Source: Zhongshania antarctica (GTDB lineage: Bacteria > Pseudomonadota > Gammaproteobacteria > Pseudomonadales > Spongiibacteraceae). Taken from it: DNA of 64,000 bases. The notes under the pieces are model-generated. The model saw only the letters and a list, made by a program, of their open reading frames with translations. It made no database searches and had not been told where the DNA came from. The stretch lies in assembly GCF_014202945.1 (NCBI RefSeq), contig NZ_JACHHW010000002.1, positions 412,069 to 476,068 of the forward strand. Direction: 5' to 3'. Shown here in pieces: positions 29,394 to 38,535 of the stretch; position 1 is the stretch's first letter; the number at the start of each line of letters is the position of its first letter. The position numbers and the translations under genes were made by a program.

Positions 29394-29840
29394 TTAGGGC
29401 AAAAATGCAGGTTTGTCATAGTTATACCAGGTCAGCGCGGTATCGCGGATTTCCTTGCACACATGTAGTTCGAGACGATTAAAATTAACCCCCGGCACCA
29501 CCCCGCTCGACGCGCTTAAACGCAATAATTTCTTGCCGTTCACGGCCCTACCCTCAACCTTGTCTAAATACACCGAAACCCCAAACTTCGAGTGCAACAT
29601 AGCGCTGACGCAAGACGCCGGGAACACCAGTGGAAAAGCCAGCGCTGCCGCTTCGTCATTATCAGCACTTATATGCTGACTCACATCAATCTCAAGTGCT
29701 GCACTCTCAGTAATAGCACTTATTGGCTCCGCCAACTGAATAAGTGTAGTCGCATCAAGTAGATCGATTGCTTTTGGCGTCAATAAACTCGCTCCGCCAA
29801 AGAAAAGTATTTTTAATAACGTAATCATACGTCGTGCCAT
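29394..29840 (-). CDS. Membrane-anchored hypothetical protein
   Basis: A 148-residue protein with one N-terminal hydrophobic segment (about 6-25) and a hydrophilic domain containing QHISADNDEAAALAFP, FGVSVYLDKVEGRAVNG and ELHVCKEIRDTALTWYNYD. No family recognised. It lies 22 bases after the end of the FisR-like gene and is probably cotranscribed. The start is uncertain (two nearby ATGs; Shine-Dalgarno spacing is imperfect for both). Confidence 0.65.
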   Translation of the reverse strand: MARRMITLLKILFFGGASLLTPKAIDLLDATTLIQLAEPISAITESAALEIDVSQHISADNDEAAALAFPLVFPASCVSAMLHSKFGVSVYLDKVEGRAVNGKKLLRLSASSGVVPGVNFNRLELHVCKEIRDTALTWYNYDKPAFLP

Positions 29841-29862
29841 CCCTGTGAAATACCTATAAAAC

Positions 29863-31185
29863 TCAACGTCTTTCCTTCTCCAGCAAACCCAGCTTGCGAT
29901 AAAGCGATCGCAAACTAATTCCCGCTATTTTTGCAACCAGGCTTTTATCGCCCTGACAATGCTCAAGTAAATCATTGAGATAACGCGCTTGCTGCGTTTT
30001 TAAATCGGGCCACTGTCCGGCCTGATCAACAGCCTGCAATGGCGCTGCATCCAGCAAACACCGCGCCAGAATGTTCACATCAATAATATTCGAGTGCGCG
30101 AAGATTGTCGCCCGCTCTAACACATTGCGTAATTCCCGAACATTACCTGCAAAGTGGCAGCCACTGAGTAATTTAATGCCAGAGTCCGTAAGACGGTAAT
30201 TTTCGTCTGGGCTGAGCTTACCGAGAATGGATTTAGCAATAATACCCACGTCTTCGCAGCGCTCTCGCAATGGCGGCAACACAATGGGAAAGGCGTTAAT
30301 GCGGTAATAGAGATCTTCCCGGAACGCCCCGCAGGCGACCTGCTCTTTTAGATTTTTGTGGGTGGCGCAAATCAAACGAAATTGGGCGCGCTTGAGCTGG
30401 GTGCTGCCCACGGCGCGATAGCTGCCGGTCTCGATCAAGCGCAGCAGTTTAACCTGCATGCCCAGTGGCACGTCACCGATTTCGTCCAGAAACAAGATGC
30501 CACCTTCGGCATTTTCCAGCAAGCCCGGCTTATTGCTAACCGCGCCGGTAAAGGCGCCCTTCACATGACCAAATAGCTCGCTCTCAAACAAGGTCTCGGT
30601 GAGGCCTGCGCATTCCACCGTCACCATAAGATGCTTATGACGGGGGCTGGCCTGGTGAATTGCCTTAGCGGCCAACTCCTTGCCCGTGCCCGACTCGCCC
30701 ATGAGGAGCACTGAGGTATCGCGGCTGGCAACGAGGTTAATCATATCAACCAAATGATTAAACGCGGGGCTCCGCCCCACCATTTGTTGGGTGCTAAATT
30801 CAGCGCTGGCAATGGAGACAGGCTTTAAAATTTCGACAAAATACTTTAACTCACCGTCGTCGCCGCGAATCGGCAGCATTTCAACGTCGACATGCTCTTT
30901 TCCCCGCGGTGTACTGTGAATATGCAGCACACGCTCTTTGGCACCAGAGCTTTTACAGGCAAGCAGCGGACAGCTTTCACCCGCTTGGTCACAGGGCACC
31001 CGGTAACCGTGGGAAACTTCATAGCAATGGGCGCCACGATCAACCTCAATCTCGCCAAAGGTTTCGCGGTAGCGCTCATTTGTCGCCAGAATTTCATAAT
31101 TTGCCGACACTAAAATCGCGGGATCACTATAGCCGTCCAGCATTCGCGCCAAGCCTTGGTCGGTGTCGCTTGCAATCAATTGCAT
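29863..31185 (-). CDS. FisR-like sigma54-dependent activator (PAS-AAA-Fis), candidate sulfane-sulfur sensor
   Basis: A 440-residue regulator. Residues 10-120 are a PAS-like sensor with C54, C65, C72 and C77 ([21 protein letters not shown]). Residues 130-360 are an AAA+ domain with Walker A GESGTGKE (163-170), sigma54 loop GAFTGA (210-215) and Walker B LFLDEIGD. About 395-440 is a Fis-type helix-turn-helix. In FisR of Cupriavidus, as I recall, Cys53/64/71 react with polysulfide; here 54/65/72 have identical spacing. The gene diverges from a sigma54 promoter and a bd oxidase/persulfide dioxygenase gene set, its likely targets. The start at 31185 lacks a strong Shine-Dalgarno; a longer in-frame start exists. 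Confidence 0.9.
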   Translation of the reverse strand: MQLIASDTDQGLARMLDGYSDPAILVSANYEILATNERYRETFGEIEVDRGAHCYEVSHGYRVPCDQAGESCPLLACKSSGAKERVLHIHSTPRGKEHVDVEMLPIRGDDGELKYFVEILKPVSIASAEFSTQQMVGRSPAFNHLVDMINLVASRDTSVLLMGESGTGKELAAKAIHQASPRHKHLMVTVECAGLTETLFESELFGHVKGAFTGAVSNKPGLLENAEGGILFLDEIGDVPLGMQVKLLRLIETGSYRAVGSTQLKRAQFRLICATHKNLKEQVACGAFREDLYYRINAFPIVLPPLRERCEDVGIIAKSILGKLSPDENYRLTDSGIKLLSGCHFAGNVRELRNVLERATIFAHSNIIDVNILARCLLDAAPLQAVDQAGQWPDLKTQQARYLNDLLEHCQGDKSLVAKIAGISLRSLYRKLGLLEKERR

Positions 31186-31199
31186 GGTTTTTGCCAAAA

Positions 31200-31227
31200 T
31201 TGTCAAAGTGATTGCCAATAATGACAA
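31200..31227. promoter_or_regulatory. Inverted repeat, candidate activator binding site
   Basis: TTGTCA-N16-TGACAA, a perfect 6-bp dyad just upstream of the regulator gene and about 106-133 bp upstream of the sigma54 promoter, the usual distance for an enhancer-type site. A related TTGTCAAA sequence occurs before the persulfide dioxygenase gene. Confidence 0.5.
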
Positions 31228-31332
31228 CAAAGCGCATGGTTATCGAGCCCATTCTTGACTCGCCACGCACGATAAAACAAATAAAGCTTATAAAACAGCA
31301 GCTTAAACGCGGACAGTAGGTACTCACTGCCG

Positions 31333-31348
31333 TGGCATAGCTATTGCT
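31333..31348 (+). promoter_or_regulatory. Sigma54 (-24/-12) promoter of the bd oxidase operon
   Basis: TGGCATAGCTATTGCT: GG and GC are separated by exactly ten bases, with TGGCA and TTGCT matching the RpoN consensus. Transcription would start around 31358-31361, about 62 bases before the oxidase ATG. The divergent sigma54 activator supports the call. Confidence 0.85.
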
Positions 31349-31422
31349 CATTATGTACACAGGGCCATAATCGTAATCCACTCGCAAGTCTTGGTAATAG
31401 CATATCTTTTGGGAGCGCAGGC

Positions 31423-32793
31423 ATGAGTTTCGACCCCTTTGTACTTGCACGCATTCAGTTTGCCACCAATATGAGTTTTCATATTCTCTTTCCCGCCATA
31501 TCTATTGGCCTTGCGTGGATCCTGCTGTTTTTTCGCTTGCGCTACACCCTAACTGGTGACAAAGCTTGGGAATACGCCTATTTGTTTTGGGTAAAGGTCT
31601 TCGCCCTCACCTTTGCGATGGGCGTGGTATCTGGTATTACCATGAGCTTTCAGTTTGGCACCAATTGGCCAGGGTTTATGGAAAAGGCCGGTAACGTCGC
31701 AGGCCCGCTGCTCGGTTACGAGGTGCTGACTGCCTTCTTTTTAGAAGCCTCCTTCCTCGGCATTATGTTGTTTGGCAAAGATCGCGTATCCAACCGTCTG
31801 CATTTAATCAGTACCTTTTTAGTCGCCTTTGGCACCACCTTGTCGGCGTTCTGGATCCTCAGCCTAAACTCCTGGATGCAAACCCCAACCGGCTATCATT
31901 TAGAAGACGGCGTGGTGATGGTCGACAGCTGGATAGAGGTGATTTTCAACCCCTCCTTTCCCTACCGTTTCTTCCACATGCTCATTGCCTCAGTACTCAC
32001 CAGCGCCTTTTTAGTGGCGGGGGTCAGTGCCTGGCGGGCACTGAAAAACGTTGATGGCCCAGCAACGTGGAAGGTAATGAAAACCGGTGTCATCATTGCC
32101 GCCGTATTAGCGCCTTTACAGATTTTTATCGGCGATCTTCACGGCCTTAACACCCTAGAACATCAGCCCGCTAAAATAGCCGCGATGGAGGCTATTTGGG
32201 ACACCGAAGAAGCTGTGCCTTTTACCGTGTTCGCCCTGCCCGACGAAACCACCCGGAGTAACCGTTTTGCCATAGAGGTGCCCTACGCTGCCAGCTTAAT
32301 TTTAACCCATGACCGCCACGGCCAAGTGCAGGGTTTGAACGACTTTAAAGGCGAGCATCCACCGGTTGCCATGGTATTTTGGTCCTTTCGCGTTATGCTC
32401 GCCATGGGCGGCTTAATGCTACTCACTGCCTGGATCAGCGCCTGGCAATTTCGCGGCCAACATCGGCCCAGCAAAACGATACTCCACCTTTTATCTGCAA
32501 TGGCATTCTCTGGCTGGATCGCGGTTCTCTCCGGTTGGTATGTGACTGAAATCGGCCGCCAGCCGTGGATAGTCACTGGCGTTTTAACGGTGAACGACGT
32601 CGCCGCCGATCACAGCAGCGCCACCCTCGCCGGTACCTTATTTGGCTATGTCGCGCTTTATGTGTTTCTGTTGGGCTCCTATATTGCCGCCCTGCGCCAC
32701 ATGTCGAACAAGCCAGCGGCCTCCTTAGTAATGATGAACTTACCGAGCCGCAATCGCGCTGACGATAAGCCGCCAAAGAACAAGGAGCACTGA
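31423..32793 (+). CDS. cioA: Cyanide-insensitive bd-type quinol oxidase subunit I (CioA/CydA)
   Basis: A 456-residue polytopic protein. Haem ligands by family comparison: H20 (NMSFHILFP), H185 (YRFFHMLIAS) and M325 with R323 (WSFRVM); GRQPW at 368-372. The Q-loop after GDLHGLNTLEHQPAK is short, the mark of the cyanide-insensitive (CIO) subgroup rather than long-loop E. coli CydA. It oxidises quinol and reduces O2 in the inner membrane, and such oxidases resist sulfide and cyanide. First gene after a sigma54 promoter; cioB follows three bases later. Confidence 0.95.
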   Translation: MSFDPFVLARIQFATNMSFHILFPAISIGLAWILLFFRLRYTLTGDKAWEYAYLFWVKVFALTFAMGVVSGITMSFQFGTNWPGFMEKAGNVAGPLLGYEVLTAFFLEASFLGIMLFGKDRVSNRLHLISTFLVAFGTTLSAFWILSLNSWMQTPTGYHLEDGVVMVDSWIEVIFNPSFPYRFFHMLIASVLTSAFLVAGVSAWRALKNVDGPATWKVMKTGVIIAAVLAPLQIFIGDLHGLNTLEHQPAKIAAMEAIWDTEEAVPFTVFALPDETTRSNRFAIEVPYAASLILTHDRHGQVQGLNDFKGEHPPVAMVFWSFRVMLAMGGLMLLTAWISAWQFRGQHRPSKTILHLLSAMAFSGWIAVLSGWYVTEIGRQPWIVTGVLTVNDVAADHSSATLAGTLFGYVALYVFLLGSYIAALRHMSNKPAASLVMMNLPSRNRADDKPPKNKEH

Positions 32794-32796
32794 ACA

Positions 32797-33789
32797 ATGG
32801 AATATTGGCTACCAATTATTTATATGGGCGTAATGGGCTTGGCGCTGCTCATTTACGTGATGCTAGACGGCTATGATCTCGGCGTTGGCTTATTACTGCC
32901 ACTGGCGGAAGAAGACGAAAAAGACATGATGATCGCCTCTATTGGCCCCTTCTGGGACGCCAATGAAACCTGGATTGTGCTCGGCGTTGGCATTTTATTA
33001 ATCGCATTCCCACTCGCCCACGGCATTATTCTGAGCGGCTTATATTTGCCAGTCACCATCATGCTCATGGGTTTAATGCTGCGCGGCGTGGCCTTTGACC
33101 TGCGGGTAAAAGCGGGCGACCACCATCGCGGCCGTTGGAATAAGGCTTTTTTTGCGGGGTCCTTAATAGCCTCAACAGCCCAGGGCTGGATGCTCGGCGC
33201 CTACATCACCGGCCTACAAGACAACATAACCAGCCTGTTATTTTCTGCGCTCATTGCCATGACCCTACCCGCCCTGTATTTAATATTAGGCTGCGGCTGG
33301 CTGCTAATGAAAACCGAAGGCGCATTATTAAATAAGGCTATCGCCTGGGGCCGCATGGCGATTTGGCCCATGGGGCTTGGCCTATTTATGGTCTCGGTAG
33401 CTACACCCATGGTCAGCCCGGCGATTGCCGCCAAATGGTTTACCCTGCCGTACACCATCCTGCTACTGCCAATCCCGCTGAGCTGTATTATCTGTTATGT
33501 GGCAATTTTTATTCTGTTGGGCAAACCCAACATTCTTCGCCACGGCTATGGCTGGCTAATTTACGCCGCCACTGCCGTAATTTGCGTTATGGCGAGCCTA
33601 GGCCTGGCTTACAGTATTTTCCCCGACATTATTATTGGTCAAATGACGATTTGGGACGCCGCCGCCTCGGTTAAGTCGCTACAATTTACCTTGGTCGGTG
33701 TTGTTATCACCCTGCCCGTCATTTTGTTTTATACCTTTTTTATGTACCGCATTTTTCATGGCAAAGCCACGGCGCTTTCGTATGAATAG
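32797..33789 (+). CDS. cioB: bd-type quinol oxidase subunit II (CioB/CydB)
   Basis: A 330-residue protein with eight to nine membrane helices. Family features: MLDGYDLGVGLLLPL near the N-terminus, GPFWDANETWIVLGVG (47-62) and GMxLRGVAFDLR-like LMLRGVAFDLRVKAG. It forms the heterodimer with CioA. AAGGAG lies inside the end of cioA, consistent with translational coupling. No CydX-type small subunit is evident in the 60 bases after the stop. Confidence 0.95.
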   Translation: MEYWLPIIYMGVMGLALLIYVMLDGYDLGVGLLLPLAEEDEKDMMIASIGPFWDANETWIVLGVGILLIAFPLAHGIILSGLYLPVTIMLMGLMLRGVAFDLRVKAGDHHRGRWNKAFFAGSLIASTAQGWMLGAYITGLQDNITSLLFSALIAMTLPALYLILGCGWLLMKTEGALLNKAIAWGRMAIWPMGLGLFMVSVATPMVSPAIAAKWFTLPYTILLLPIPLSCIICYVAIFILLGKPNILRHGYGWLIYAATAVICVMASLGLAYSIFPDIIIGQMTIWDAAASVKSLQFTLVGVVITLPVILFYTFFMYRIFHGKATALSYE

Positions 33790-33794
33790 TGTAT

Positions 33795-33814
33795 TTGTCA
33801 AAATGATCGCAATA
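33795..33814. promoter_or_regulatory. TTGTCAAA-type motif before the persulfide dioxygenase gene
   Basis: TTGTCAAAATGATCGCAATA matches the sequence beginning at 31200 (TTGTCAAAGTGATTGCCAAT) at most positions. It lacks the second dyad arm, and no -24/-12 promoter is visible in the following 35 bases. Possible secondary activator site or chance similarity. Confidence 0.35.
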
Positions 33815-33849
33815 AAAAATCCGCGACTTGCTACTACCGGAGAATCCCA

Positions 33850-34743
33850 ATGAGCGCCATTTCATTTACACCCAATCTACAACAAATACCGCTGGTTGTT
33901 CCCTTCTTTGACGAACCGACCAATACCTTTTCTTATGTTGTGCAAGACCCAACATCCAAGGCCTGCGCTATTATCGATTCGGTGATGGAAATAGACTACG
34001 CCGCAGGGCATTTAGACTTACAAGGTGCGGATAAGATCATTCATTATATTCGCGAACAACAACTCGATTTACAGTGGATTATTGAAACCCACGTGCACGC
34101 CGACCATTTGTCGGCAGCGCCCTATATTCAAGAAAAAATTGGCGGCAAGATCGGTATTGGCGAACACATTATTACCGTACAAGAAACCTTCGGAAAAATT
34201 TTTAACGAAGGCAGTCAATTCCAGCGCGACGGCTCTCAGTTTGACCAACTCTTTAAAGACGGCGATCAGTACGCCGTGGGCAACTTGCAGTGTCACGCAT
34301 TGCACACTCCCGGTCACACCCCAGCTTGCATGACCCATATTATGGGCGACGCGGCCTTTGTGGGCGACACCTTGTTCATGCCCGACGGCGGCAGCGCCCG
34401 CGCCGATTTCCCCGGCGGCGATGCCCGGGTGCTCTACCAATCAATTCAGCGTTTACTGTCACTGCCCGATGAACTGCGTTTGTTTATGTGCCACGACTAT
34501 ATGCCCAATGGTCGCGACGTGGAGTATGAGACTACCGTCAAACAGCAGCGCGAGCACAATATTCACGTGCATAGCGGTATAAGCGAAGACGCGTTTGTGG
34601 CCATGCGCGAAAAACGCGATGCCACCTTGGGCATGCCCCGGCTCATTATTCCTTCACTGCAAATTAATATGCGCGCCGGACATTTGCCTGAAGCCGACAG
34701 CAATGGCACCGTGTACCTCAAAGTGCCTTTAGATACGCTGTAA
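33850..34743 (+). CDS. Persulfide dioxygenase-like metallo-beta-lactamase fold protein (ETHE1/Blh type)
   Basis: A 297-residue protein with the mononuclear iron pattern of the ETHE1/PDO family: H81-x-H83-x-D85-H86 (THVHADHLSAA), H156 (HTPGHTPA), D173 (VGDTLF) and H215 (MCHDY). These enzymes oxidise glutathione persulfide to sulfite and GSH. Its length and the QREHNIHV segment match the Blh-like branch. It follows the oxidase genes by 60 bases with GGAG before the ATG, and precedes a SulP transporter that could export or import the oxidised sulfur product. Confidence 0.9.
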   Translation: MSAISFTPNLQQIPLVVPFFDEPTNTFSYVVQDPTSKACAIIDSVMEIDYAAGHLDLQGADKIIHYIREQQLDLQWIIETHVHADHLSAAPYIQEKIGGKIGIGEHIITVQETFGKIFNEGSQFQRDGSQFDQLFKDGDQYAVGNLQCHALHTPGHTPACMTHIMGDAAFVGDTLFMPDGGSARADFPGGDARVLYQSIQRLLSLPDELRLFMCHDYMPNGRDVEYETTVKQQREHNIHVHSGISEDAFVAMREKRDATLGMPRLIIPSLQINMRAGHLPEADSNGTVYLKVPLDTL

Positions 34744-34786
34744 ATTAGCTATGCTAAACACAGCGACATTAGGCTAAGGAATACCA

Positions 34787-36547
34787 GTGCATAAAACGAC
34801 GCTTAAATCCTACTTCCCCATTCTGAGCTGGGCAGGCGAATACAACCGCGACGTGCTATTTAGTGATTTACTCGCGGCATTAATCGTCACCATCATGCTG
34901 ATTCCTCAGTCCCTCGCCTATGCACTGCTCGCGGGGCTGCCGCCGCAAATGGGTTTGTACGCGAGTATGCTGCCACTGGTCGCCTACGGTATTTTTGGCA
35001 CCAGTCGCACCTTGTCGGTGGGCCCCGTCGCGGTGGTATCACTCATGACCGCCTCGGCCATTGGGCATATTGCCAGTACCGGCAGTGTGAGTTATATCGA
35101 AGCCGCCTTATTGCTGGCCTTTTTGTCGGGTGTATTCCTGCTCGGCATGGGCTTGCTGCGCATGGGCTTTTTAGCGAACTTTTTATCCCACCCCGTCATT
35201 GCCGGATTCATTACTGCCTCGGGCATTATTATTGCCTGTAGTCAGCTTAAATATATATTGGGCATCAATGCCGATGGCGAAAACCTGTTTGCCCTGCTGC
35301 ACTCGCTCTCTGCCTCGGTGGCCAATACCAACTTTTATACCGTGGCAGTGGGTCTTCCCACGCTGATCTTTTTATTCTGGGTACGCAGCGGGCTAAAACC
35401 GCTGCTAGTGCGCACCGGGCTCAGCGACAAAGCCGCTACCATGTTAGCAAAGACCGGCCCCGTGCTCGGCATTATCGCCACCAGTTATGCCGCCTACTAT
35501 TTTGACCTTGGCAGCAAGGGTGTCGTCTTGGTAGGTGAGGTACCAACCGGCTTACCCAGTTTTCAAATGCCCAAACTCGGCCACGACGCCTGGCGTGAAC
35601 TCATGTTGTCAGCGGTGTTTATTTCCATTATCGGTTTTGTTGAGTCGGTATCGGTTGGCCACACACTGGCCGCCAAACGCCGCCAGCGCATTGTGCCAAA
35701 CCAAGAACTGATCGGTCTTGGCGCCGCCAATATTGCCGCCTCATTCTCTGGCGGCTATCCGGTTACTGGCGGTTTTGCGCGCTCGGTAGTTAACTTTGAC
35801 GCTGGCGCCGTCACCCCAGCGGCCGGTATGTTTACCGCGGTGGGTATTGCTGCCGCCGCTATGTATTTCACGCCTTACTTGGCCTACTTACCCAAGGCCA
35901 CTTTGGCGGGCACTATTATTGTTGCGGTCTTATCACTGGTCGATTTTTCCATACTCAAAAAATCTTGGGGCTATGCGCGCAGCGACTTTATTGCCGTAGT
36001 CACCACGCTTGTAGTGACCTTGATTATGGGTGTAGAAACCGGCGTCGCCTGTGGCGTGTTTGCCTCGCTCGCCCTACACCTATACAAAACCTCAGTGCCC
36101 CACATGGCCGTGGTCGGTGAAGTACCTGGCACCGAACACTACCGCAATATTAATCGCCACAAAGTGATTACCCACAGCAATATCCTGTCGCTGCGCATTG
36201 ACGAAAGCCTGTACTTTGCCAATGCCGGGTTTATCGAAGATAAAGTTTATGAATTAGTCGACGCCTGCCCAGATATTCAACACGTCATCTTAATGTGCAC
36301 CGCCGTAAATGAAATTGACCTGAGCGCCTTAGAGGTACTGGAGTCTATCAACCTGCGCTTAAAAGACAGCGGCATTACCCTGCATTTGTCTGAAGTAAAG
36401 GGGCCGGTGATGGATGTACTTGCCCATACCGAGTTTATAAAACACCTCAGCGGGCAAGTATTTTTATCGCACCATCTCGGGGTGCAAAATATTGTTGCGG
36501 CGAATGCAAAGCAGAAGCCAAGTACCACACCAAGCTGGGATATTTGA
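34787..36547 (+). CDS. SulP family sulfate/anion transporter with STAS domain
   Basis: A 586-residue protein: about 11-14 membrane helices (to about residue 420) with LIPQSLAYALLAGLPPQMGLYASMLP-type first motif and the SVGHTLAAKRRQRIVPNQEL region, then a cytosolic STAS domain (about 440-560; INRHKVITHSNILSLRIDES, VNEIDLSALEVLE). SulP carriers move sulfate, sulfite, bicarbonate or carboxylates. Next to persulfide dioxygenase, sulfite/sulfate transport is the most economical role. The start is a GTG with AAGGA at eight bases. Confidence 0.93.
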   Translation: MHKTTLKSYFPILSWAGEYNRDVLFSDLLAALIVTIMLIPQSLAYALLAGLPPQMGLYASMLPLVAYGIFGTSRTLSVGPVAVVSLMTASAIGHIASTGSVSYIEAALLLAFLSGVFLLGMGLLRMGFLANFLSHPVIAGFITASGIIIACSQLKYILGINADGENLFALLHSLSASVANTNFYTVAVGLPTLIFLFWVRSGLKPLLVRTGLSDKAATMLAKTGPVLGIIATSYAAYYFDLGSKGVVLVGEVPTGLPSFQMPKLGHDAWRELMLSAVFISIIGFVESVSVGHTLAAKRRQRIVPNQELIGLGAANIAASFSGGYPVTGGFARSVVNFDAGAVTPAAGMFTAVGIAAAAMYFTPYLAYLPKATLAGTIIVAVLSLVDFSILKKSWGYARSDFIAVVTTLVVTLIMGVETGVACGVFASLALHLYKTSVPHMAVVGEVPGTEHYRNINRHKVITHSNILSLRIDESLYFANAGFIEDKVYELVDACPDIQHVILMCTAVNEIDLSALEVLESINLRLKDSGITLHLSEVKGPVMDVLAHTEFIKHLSGQVFLSHHLGVQNIVAANAKQKPSTTPSWDI

Positions 36548-36656
36548 GCTACCGCGAGAGGCTTCATGGGAGACGGTGAACGCAAAGACCTTGGGCGGCA
36601 AACCGAAAGACTCGCCTTTTAACTTGCGTCTGCCGCCTCCCATCCAGCGGAAAGCT

Positions 36657-37052
36657 TTATCCCCCTGCCAACTGCAAAACTGCCACACACAGCGCCAGAC
36701 CAAAAATATACGTGCCCCCCGCACCGATTTGACGAATTGGATTTGGCCGCGACATGGTTCGCGGAAAAATAAGACCGGCAACCAATACAAAGCGGGACAC
36801 GGTCACCAAAACAATCGACCACAACACCCAGCCCGCCATTTGCGACTGACTCAAAATATACATCAGCACCATAAGTACCGGCGCAAATTCAATAGTATTG
36901 GCATGAGCGCGAATATACTTATGCAAGGTATCTTTGGGATCCGTTGAGCAGCCCGAGCCCTGCTTTTGTTTTATTCGGTTCACGGTCACCGCGATGCCCA
37001 TCCCAATACATAGGGCGCCCAGTAGGCCAATACACATAAGTGCAATATTCAT
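36657..37052 (-). CDS. MAPEG family membrane protein
   Basis: A 131-residue protein with four membrane helices, RIKQKQGSGCSTDP in the first loop and HKYIRAHANTIEFAPVLMVLM, the MAPEG signature (R-AH-N--E--P). Eukaryotic relatives are glutathione transferases and eicosanoid enzymes; bacterial ones have little-known roles. Minus strand, convergent with the SulP gene. A second MAPEG gene lies at 40582. Confidence 0.88.
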   Translation of the reverse strand: MNIALMCIGLLGALCIGMGIAVTVNRIKQKQGSGCSTDPKDTLHKYIRAHANTIEFAPVLMVLMYILSQSQMAGWVLWSIVLVTVSRFVLVAGLIFPRTMSRPNPIRQIGAGGTYIFGLALCVAVLQLAGG

Positions 37053-37095
37053 CGTAGCGTCTCCAAATAAATAATTACCATCAACACTACACGGG

Positions 37096-38535
37096 CTAGC
37101 TGGCGATAAACAACGCTAGCACAATGTAATAGCCCAAAATACTTACCAAGCCTATACCAAATAGATTCAATAAGAATCCTGCGTGCATCATATCTTTAAT
37201 GCGCAGTTCACCGCTGCCGAACACCACTGCATTGGGTGGCGTGGCCACCGGCATCATAAACGCGCAAGACGCGGCAATGGCGGCGGGAATAACAAATAAC
37301 ATAGGCGATACCGACTGCGCCACGGCCAAGGCCCCTAGCAGCGGTAAGAATGTGGCTGTGGTCGCGGTATTACTGGTGATCTCGGTTAAGAAAATAATGA
37401 CTGTCACAATCGTCAGCACCACAGCAAACAGCGGCCAAGCGTTGAGCAAAGCGAAGTTTTGCGCCAGCCACTCGGCCAAACCAGAATCTTTAATCATAAC
37501 TGCCAAGGCCAAGCCGCCGCCAAACAACAGTAATACCCCCCAGGGCAGTTTTTCGGCACTTTCCCAGTCGAGCAAGGCTTGGGAATCTGAGCCGCCGGAG
37601 CGCACCGTAAACAACAACACCCCCGCCGTCATTGCGATCACCGTGTCGCTAATACCTGGCACATAAGCGCCTATTAAGGGCCGAAAAATCCACGCTGCTG
37701 CGGTGGCTAAAAAGATCAACAACACCCGCGCCTCGGCGCCACTTAATGGCCCCAGCTTGTGCAACTCTGCACGCAGCAAATCGCCACTGCCTGCAGTTTC
37801 TAAACCTGCAAAGCCCTTGCGACAAAGCCACCACCAGGTAAACAACAACATAGCCAATGCCACCGGCAAGCCGATTTTCATCCACTGAGCAAAGCCGATG
37901 TTAATATCGTGGCTGTCTTTTAAATACGCCGCCAACATCGCATTGGGCGGTGTACCGATTAAGGTCGCAATACCGCCAATGCTCGCGCTGTAGGCTATGG
38001 CCAGTAACAAGGCAACCGCAAAGCGCCGACGCTCACCGTCATTGCCCGCAGGCAAAAAGCTAATCACCGACAAACCAATTGGCAGCATCATAATACTGGT
38101 CGCGGTATTGCTCACCCACATACTCAAAAACGCGGTGGCAATCATAAAGCCCGCGACCTGCCGAGTAGGCTGCTGGCCCACCGCCAGCAAAATATTCAAC
38201 GCAATACGGCGATGTAGATTCCAACGCTGCATCGCCAAACCCAAGAGAAAACCACCCAAGAACAAAAATATAATGCCGTTGGCATAGGCATCCGCCAAAT
38301 CTTCGACCTTAGCAATTCCCAAGACCGGCACCAAAATTAAGGGCAATAACGCCGTCGCCGGAATCGGCACCGCCTCAGTCGCCCACCATGTCGCCATCCA
38401 CAGGGCAGCGCCGAGGGCCAGCCACGCTTCTGGGTTCATGCCGGCGGGTGCGGGTAGTAGCAGGGTGAAGGCCAGCATTGCCGGACCGATGATTAACGCT
38501 AGCATCGAAGGCCTTGTTGTTTTTCCACTATTCAT
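37096..38535 (-). CDS. DASS family (SLC13-like) sodium:anion symporter
   Basis: A 479-residue carrier with about 12 helices. Family motifs: WWATEAVPIPATALLPLILVP, the SNTATSIMMLPIGLSV segment (SNT signature), ITSNTATTATFLPLLGAL near the C-terminus (second SNT), and MPVATPPNAVVFGSG. DASS proteins carry dicarboxylates, citrate or sulfate with Na+. It lies next to sulfur-related genes but on the opposite strand; the substrate is open. Confidence 0.9.
   Translation of the reverse strand: MNSGKTTRPSMLALIIGPAMLAFTLLLPAPAGMNPEAWLALGAALWMATWWATEAVPIPATALLPLILVPVLGIAKVEDLADAYANGIIFLFLGGFLLGLAMQRWNLHRRIALNILLAVGQQPTRQVAGFMIATAFLSMWVSNTATSIMMLPIGLSVISFLPAGNDGERRRFAVALLLAIAYSASIGGIATLIGTPPNAMLAAYLKDSHDINIGFAQWMKIGLPVALAMLLFTWWWLCRKGFAGLETAGSGDLLRAELHKLGPLSGAEARVLLIFLATAAAWIFRPLIGAYVPGISDTVIAMTAGVLLFTVRSGGSDSQALLDWESAEKLPWGVLLLFGGGLALAVMIKDSGLAEWLAQNFALLNAWPLFAVVLTIVTVIIFLTEITSNTATTATFLPLLGALAVAQSVSPMLFVIPAAIAASCAFMMPVATPPNAVVFGSGELRIKDMMHAGFLLNLFGIGLVSILGYYIVLALFIAS

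Noticed and set aside
29863..31185. NorR/nitric oxide regulator identity for the sigma54 activator
   Set aside because: The sensor is PAS-like with the FisR cysteine spacing rather than a GAF domain with NorR iron ligands, and the neighbours are sulfur-oxidation genes rather than flavorubredoxin or hmp.
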